Of a stretch of DNA of 17,538 nt, positions 15,673 to 17,538 are shown in pieces. How positions within the stretch are numbered: position 1 is the first letter of the stretch; the number at the start of each line of letters is the position of its first letter. The notes below the pieces were generated by a model that made no database searches, had not been told where the DNA came from, and saw only the letters and a list, made by a program, of their open reading frames with translations. The DNA lies in assembly GCA_024635735.1 (NCBI GenBank), contig JAGXII010000167.1, positions 1 through 17,538 on the forward strand. Direction: 5' to 3'. The stretch comes from Christiangramia sp. Its GTDB lineage: Bacteria; Bacteroidota; Bacteroidia; Flavobacteriales; Flavobacteriaceae. Made by a program: the position numbers and the translations under genes.

Positions 15673-16908
15673 TTAATTTTTTTCGGCCACTTTTTTCTTA
15701 GAAGGCTCAAAGTTCAATTCTACCTGATGTCTTGTGAGATCTTCAAAAGTTTCTCTTTCTCTAATAAGGTGAGCTTTGCCTTCATACCAAAGTACTTCAG
15801 CAGGGCGATATCTTGAATTGAAATTGCTGGCCATAGAATAACAATAGGCTCCGGCATTGCTGAAACTTAAAATGTCGCCTTCACGAATCTCTGATATTCT
15901 GCGATTATTCACAAAAGTATCGGTTTCACAGATATATCCTACCACACTATAGAAACGATGTTTTGCATCAGGATTTGAAATGTTGGTAATATCGTGATGT
16001 GAGCCGTAAAACATTGGGCGTATTAGATGATTAAACCCAGAATCTACTCCGGCGAATACAGTAGACGTGGTTTGCTTGATCACATTTACCTTTGCAAGAA
16101 ATTTTCCTGCTTCGCTTACAAGGTATTTACCTGGTTCGAATGTAAGGGAAAGTTCTCTGCCATATTCTTTACAGAATTTGTCAAATTTTTCGGTAAGCTG
16201 CTGTCCAAGATCTTCAATATCGGTTTGAATATCTCCTTCACGATAAGGGACTTTAAATCCGCTTCCAAAATCGATGAATTCAAGATCTTTAAAATTTCTG
16301 GCTGCTTCGAATAAAATTTCAGAAGCATAGAGGAAAACACCAATATCAAGAATATCGCTTCCTGTGTGCATATGGATACCATTAATATGCATTCCGGTAT
16401 TTTCCACAATTCTAAGCAAATGCGGCATTTGGTGTACGCTAATACCGAATTTTGAATCTATATGCCCAACAGAAATTTTAGAATTTCCTCCGGCCATTAC
16501 GTGCGGATTGATCCGTACACAAACCGGGATGTCTGGATGACGACTTCCAAATTGTTCCAGTACCGATAGATTATCGATATTGATTTGAGCGCCTAACTTA
16601 ACAACTTCTTCAATTTCCTCCAGGGATACTCCGTTAGGGGTATAAATTATTCTGGATGGATCTACACCGGCTTTAATACCCAGCAGCACCTCCTGAACTG
16701 ATACTGTGTCAAGTCCGCAGCCCAGAGAATTAAGAAGTTTCAGAATTGAAATATTGGAAAGCGCTTTTACGGCGTAATGAATTCTAAGTTCATTCACCTT
16801 AAAAGCCCTGGTAAGCCTTTTATACTGAGAAATAATCTTTTCGGCATCATATACATATACCGGACTTCCAAATTCTTCTGCTACTGAAAGTAGATCCTTC
16901 TGTGTCAT
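15673..16908 (-). CDS. lysA: diaminopimelate decarboxylase
   Basis: A 411-residue PLP-dependent, fold-type III decarboxylase that converts meso-diaminopimelate to L-lysine, the last step of the lysine pathway. Motifs: the PLP lysine K48 in IHYAVKALSN, HMHTGSDI near residue 180 in the TIM barrel, EFIDFGSGFKVPYREGD (glycine-rich PLP phosphate site), FEPGKYLVSEAG near 265, and in the C-terminal beta domain VVGYICETDTF with the catalytic cysteine, followed by GAYCYSMASNFNSRYRP. The length is normal. ATG at 16906-16908 is the start, with a 16-bp palindrome ten bases upstream and a promoter-like box about 60 bases upstream. It may be the first gene of the minus-strand run that continues with the CHAD, cyclase and 2H genes. 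Confidence 0.96.
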   Translation of the reverse strand: MTQKDLLSVAEEFGSPVYVYDAEKIISQYKRLTRAFKVNELRIHYAVKALSNISILKLLNSLGCGLDTVSVQEVLLGIKAGVDPSRIIYTPNGVSLEEIEEVVKLGAQINIDNLSVLEQFGSRHPDIPVCVRINPHVMAGGNSKISVGHIDSKFGISVHQMPHLLRIVENTGMHINGIHMHTGSDILDIGVFLYASEILFEAARNFKDLEFIDFGSGFKVPYREGDIQTDIEDLGQQLTEKFDKFCKEYGRELSLTFEPGKYLVSEAGKFLAKVNVIKQTTSTVFAGVDSGFNHLIRPMFYGSHHDITNISNPDAKHRFYSVVGYICETDTFVNNRRISEIREGDILSFSNAGAYCYSMASNFNSRYRPAEVLWYEGKAHLIRERETFEDLTRHQVELNFEPSKKKVAEKN

Positions 16909-16918
16909 TTTTTAATCA

Positions 16919-16934
16919 ATTTTTGCGCAAAAAT
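16919..16934. promoter_or_regulatory. 16-bp perfect palindrome upstream of lysA
   Basis: ATTTTTGCGCAAAAAT is its own reverse complement, with a GC core and A/T arms. It lies ten bases upstream of the lysA start codon, downstream of the promoter-like box. It could be a repressor operator or a hairpin in the lysA leader. The GC core makes chance less likely than for the pure-AT palindromes in this window. Confidence 0.4.
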
Positions 16935-16968
16935 AATCGAGTTATTTAAGTTCAGATAAGCGATACAT

Positions 16969-16976
16969 CAAATATA
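16969..16976 (-). promoter_or_regulatory. flavobacterial -7 element for lysA (TATATTTG)
   Basis: Read on the minus strand this is TATATTTG, an exact match to the Bacteroidota consensus TAnnTTTG. The -33 TTG box is not clear; TTAAC in roughly the right position is the closest. The start of transcription would fall near 16960, giving a leader of about 50 bases that includes the palindrome at 16919-16934. It lies within the 99-base spacer between the MFS gene and lysA. Confidence 0.5.
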
Positions 16977-17007
16977 ACCGATTTGTTCTAATTGTTAATT
17001 CTGAAAT

Positions 17008-17538
17008 TTAAGAGTTGCTGAATTCCAGTTGTGCTTCACTTCGTTTTCTTAGCATAATAACACTAATGGCTATAAGAATTCCTGTCGCGGCCATTGCAGC
17101 TCCCACATATTGCGCAGAAACTATTCCGTAGCCATATGCAATAGGAAGACCAGCGAGATAGGCGCCACTAGCATTTCCCATATTAAATGCGCTTTGATTA
17201 AGAGAAGATCCCAGCATTTCAGATCCTTTCGCAGATTTTATAACGGCCATCTGGATAGGAGTAGCGATACAAAAAGCGATCACCGGAATTATAAATGTCA
17301 TTACCAAAACCCCAATTTTATCAAATGCCAGAAAAGTATTAGATAATAATGCGATCACCATTAAGATCAGGGCTATTAATACAGCATTAATAGGGGAGAA
17401 CATTTCTGCAAGTTTTGCTCCTAAAAGATTGCCCACTACCATTCCTAATCCTGCTAGGATCATGGCATAACTAACGATACCCTCACTATGCCCTGCCACA
17501 TCTGTTATCAAAGGCGCGATATAACTGTACCACGCAAA
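17008..17538 (-). CDS. MFS transporter, C-terminal part (cut by window edge)
   Basis: The frame is open to the right edge of the window, so the N-terminal half lies outside. The visible 176 residues begin FAWYSYIAPLITDVAG and include AMILAGLGMVVGNLLGAKLAE, then about five more hydrophobic segments and a short polar tail ending EAQLEFSNS. This matches the second half of AraJ/arabinose-efflux-like major facilitator transporters (DHA1-type), with LGSSLNQSAFNMGNASGAYL as the typical late segment. The substrate is unknown. A TTG at 17509-17511 could serve as a start, but sequence upstream of it continues the family pattern, so the gene is truncated rather than short. It ends 99 bases before lysA on the same strand. 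Confidence 0.85.
   Translation of the reverse strand, partial: FAWYSYIAPLITDVAGHSEGIVSYAMILAGLGMVVGNLLGAKLAEMFSPINAVLIALILMVIALLSNTFLAFDKIGVLVMTFIIPVIAFCIATPIQMAVIKSAKGSEMLGSSLNQSAFNMGNASGAYLAGLPIAYGYGIVSAQYVGAAMAATGILIAISVIMLRKRSEAQLEFSNS

Noticed and set aside
1..17538. CRISPR arrays, tRNA genes, transposases, phage or toxin-antitoxin genes
   Set aside because: I looked for spaced repeats, cloverleaf-like stretches and mobile-element proteins on both strands and saw none. The window reads as ordinary chromosomal DNA.

Overview
The window looks like a chromosomal segment of a member of the Bacteroidota, most likely a marine Flavobacteriaceae of the Gramella/Christiangramia type. The grounds are AT-rich DNA, start codons preceded by A-rich stretches rather than Shine-Dalgarno boxes, promoter-like sites of the flavobacterial TAnnTTTG form, and the gene families present. 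The genus is an inference from gene content and style. No tRNA, rRNA, CRISPR array, insertion sequence or prophage is visible.

Layout. Positions 1-300 hold the end of an unseen upstream region and a possible 52-residue membrane peptide. Positions 297-3422 (minus) carry a two-gene transport operon: an APC-family amino-acid permease with a soluble C-terminal domain, followed by an AtoE-type short-chain fatty acid transporter. A roughly 500-base gene-free region (3423-3919) holds AT-rich palindromes on the permease side and a promoter-like site on the other side. Positions 3920-6547 (plus) encode a small secreted PepSY-like protein with a strong terminator, then a LytTR response regulator and a LytS/YehU-type histidine kinase that abut exactly. 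Positions 6662-8664 (plus) encode a hemolysin III/PAQR-like membrane protein and a CPA1 Na+/H+ antiporter.

Positions 8674-13226 are a complete cyanophycin module. Cyanophycin synthetase (minus) is divergent from cyanophycinase (plus). The cyanophycinase runs tail to tail into an isoaspartyl peptidase (minus), and their stop codons overlap. Together they would build the Asp-Arg storage polymer, cut it to beta-Asp-Arg dipeptides, and split these into free amino acids.

From about 17538 down to 13314 every gene is on the minus strand: a truncated MFS transporter, lysA (diaminopimelate decarboxylase), a CHAD-domain gene broken by one frameshift, a secreted cyclase-family hydrolase, and a 2H phosphoesterase that probably starts at TTG. 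The isoaspartyl peptidase lies downstream of them on the same strand.

The points most worth a second look are the single-base break in the polyphosphate-binding CHAD gene at a six-T run, the compact cyanophycin module next to lysA and CHAD, and several strong palindromes just upstream of start codons. I did not find a clearly new multi-gene system.
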